The notes under the pieces were generated by a model. That model saw only the letters and a list, made by a program, of their open reading frames with translations. It searched no databases and was not told the origin of the DNA. 64,000 bases of DNA, taken from NCBI RefSeq assembly GCF_001577835.2, contig NC_029519.1:30132539-30196538 (forward strand). Reading direction: 5' to 3'. The translations under genes and the position numbers were made by a program. Each line of letters opens with the position of its first letter. Position 1 is the first letter of the stretch. Of the stretch, positions 63,306-64,000 are shown in pieces. Source of the stretch: Coturnix japonica. Taxonomy: Eukaryota; Chordata; Aves; Galliformes; Phasianidae.

Positions 63306-64000
63306 GGAATCCCAATGATCCACAGTGCGGTGCCACAACAGCAGCAGCCTGAGGTGACTGTATAGATGCAGACAAGGGAAGAGCCACCAAAGCTGTAGGG
63401 CTGATGCTGAGTAACAAAGCCTGAGTTAGCCCTTTCCTGAAAGCCAGGGGAGTTTCAGAGCTATTTGAGAGCTAGAGTAAAAATATTTTGTGTATTTCTA
63501 AAAATTACTTCAATGTCTTACAAGCTGAATCTCTACTAGATCAGGAGTATATTGTTATTCCAGGTGATGTCAGTAAAACTAGGAGACATCTATTTGCCCA
63601 AAGGCAGATGAAGGAAATTTCTCCTTTCCCATCCCTAAAGGCTTAACTGGAGTTATGGGTCAGAGCACACCAACAGCACTGGGACTCACCTTTTCCCCTC
63701 TTCTCAGAATAAATGCAGTGAAATGAAAGGAGCAAAGAGTCAGAGCATTGTCAGTATCTCACTACACACAGAGCACATAGTGGGATTCAGTTTCCTTGCT
63801 GAATAAGGGATCTACTGGAGCTATAATGAGGGCACATTACAAAATGAACATTTCTTATTTCCTCCCTGAGAGCTGCAGCCAAGATTACTTAGAATATTTT
63901 GGAAGCTAAGCTGTCTGTTACTATTACTGACAGCAGCTTCAAATCTGATTTCTCTGGTTTTCAATAGCAGTATGTCCTGAAAGCATCTCCTGAGTAGGTT

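Larger units (their letters stand above)
58698..64000 (+). other. SLC20A2 intron 8, open at the window edge
   Basis: Starts after the GTAAGA donor of exon 8 and runs off the window. It carries two antisense CR1 fragments and an LTR-like or other retroelement segment near 62979-63305. No exon coding the next conserved block (SNAIGPLVALW) was found, so exons 9 onward lie outside. Confidence 0.7.

Overview
The window is vertebrate nuclear DNA, almost certainly from a galliform bird such as chicken. The support is: genes split into short GT-AG exons, CpG-island promoters, several CR1 LINE fragments of which three keep the ATTCTGTG-type 3' tail typical of birds, and a very low repeat load. From memory this gene set lies on human 8p11 and on chicken microchromosome 22. 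No bacterial-type genes, operons, CRISPR arrays or tRNA/rRNA genes were seen.

Layout. (1) 1-9690, minus strand: HGSNAT, the lysosomal heparan-alpha-glucosaminide N-acetyltransferase. I resolved 17 coding exons (365-9687) that join without a frame break into 620 codons plus stop. (2) 9688-9930: a 243-bp CpG-rich gap separates the HGSNAT ATG from the POMK ATG and looks like a shared bidirectional promoter. (3) 9931-11525, plus: POMK (protein O-mannose kinase), two coding exons, 352 aa. (4) 11526-18430: POMK 3' UTR and intergenic DNA with three CR1 fragments. (5) 18600-19880, plus: SMIM19, three coding exons, 117 aa, with its own CpG island and a polyadenylation signal at 20624. (6) About 20735-64000, plus: SLC20A2 (PiT-2, sodium-phosphate cotransporter). 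It has an inferred non-coding exon 1 in a CpG island ending at 20912, a 25-kb intron 1, and coding exons 2-8 (46144-58697). These encode residues 1-507; the C-terminal exons lie beyond the right edge.

The genes do not form one pathway. HGSNAT acts in lysosomal heparan sulfate breakdown, POMK in ER O-mannosyl glycan phosphorylation on alpha-dystroglycan, SLC20A2 in phosphate import, and SMIM19 is a small membrane protein of unknown role. They share compact promoter arrangements: HGSNAT and POMK are divergent, and SMIM19 ends only about 100 bp before SLC20A2 begins.

The most interesting points are a predicted 96-codon upstream ORF with a strong Kozak context in the SLC20A2 leader, the tight SMIM19/SLC20A2 tandem spacing and strand arrangements that seem to differ from human, evidence for the short HGSNAT start codon, an LTR-like fossil in intron 1, and several very old CR1/L3-type LINE remnants. 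I found no sign of an undescribed protein system. Exon boundaries come from splice consensus, reading frame and remembered human proteins, without alignment software.
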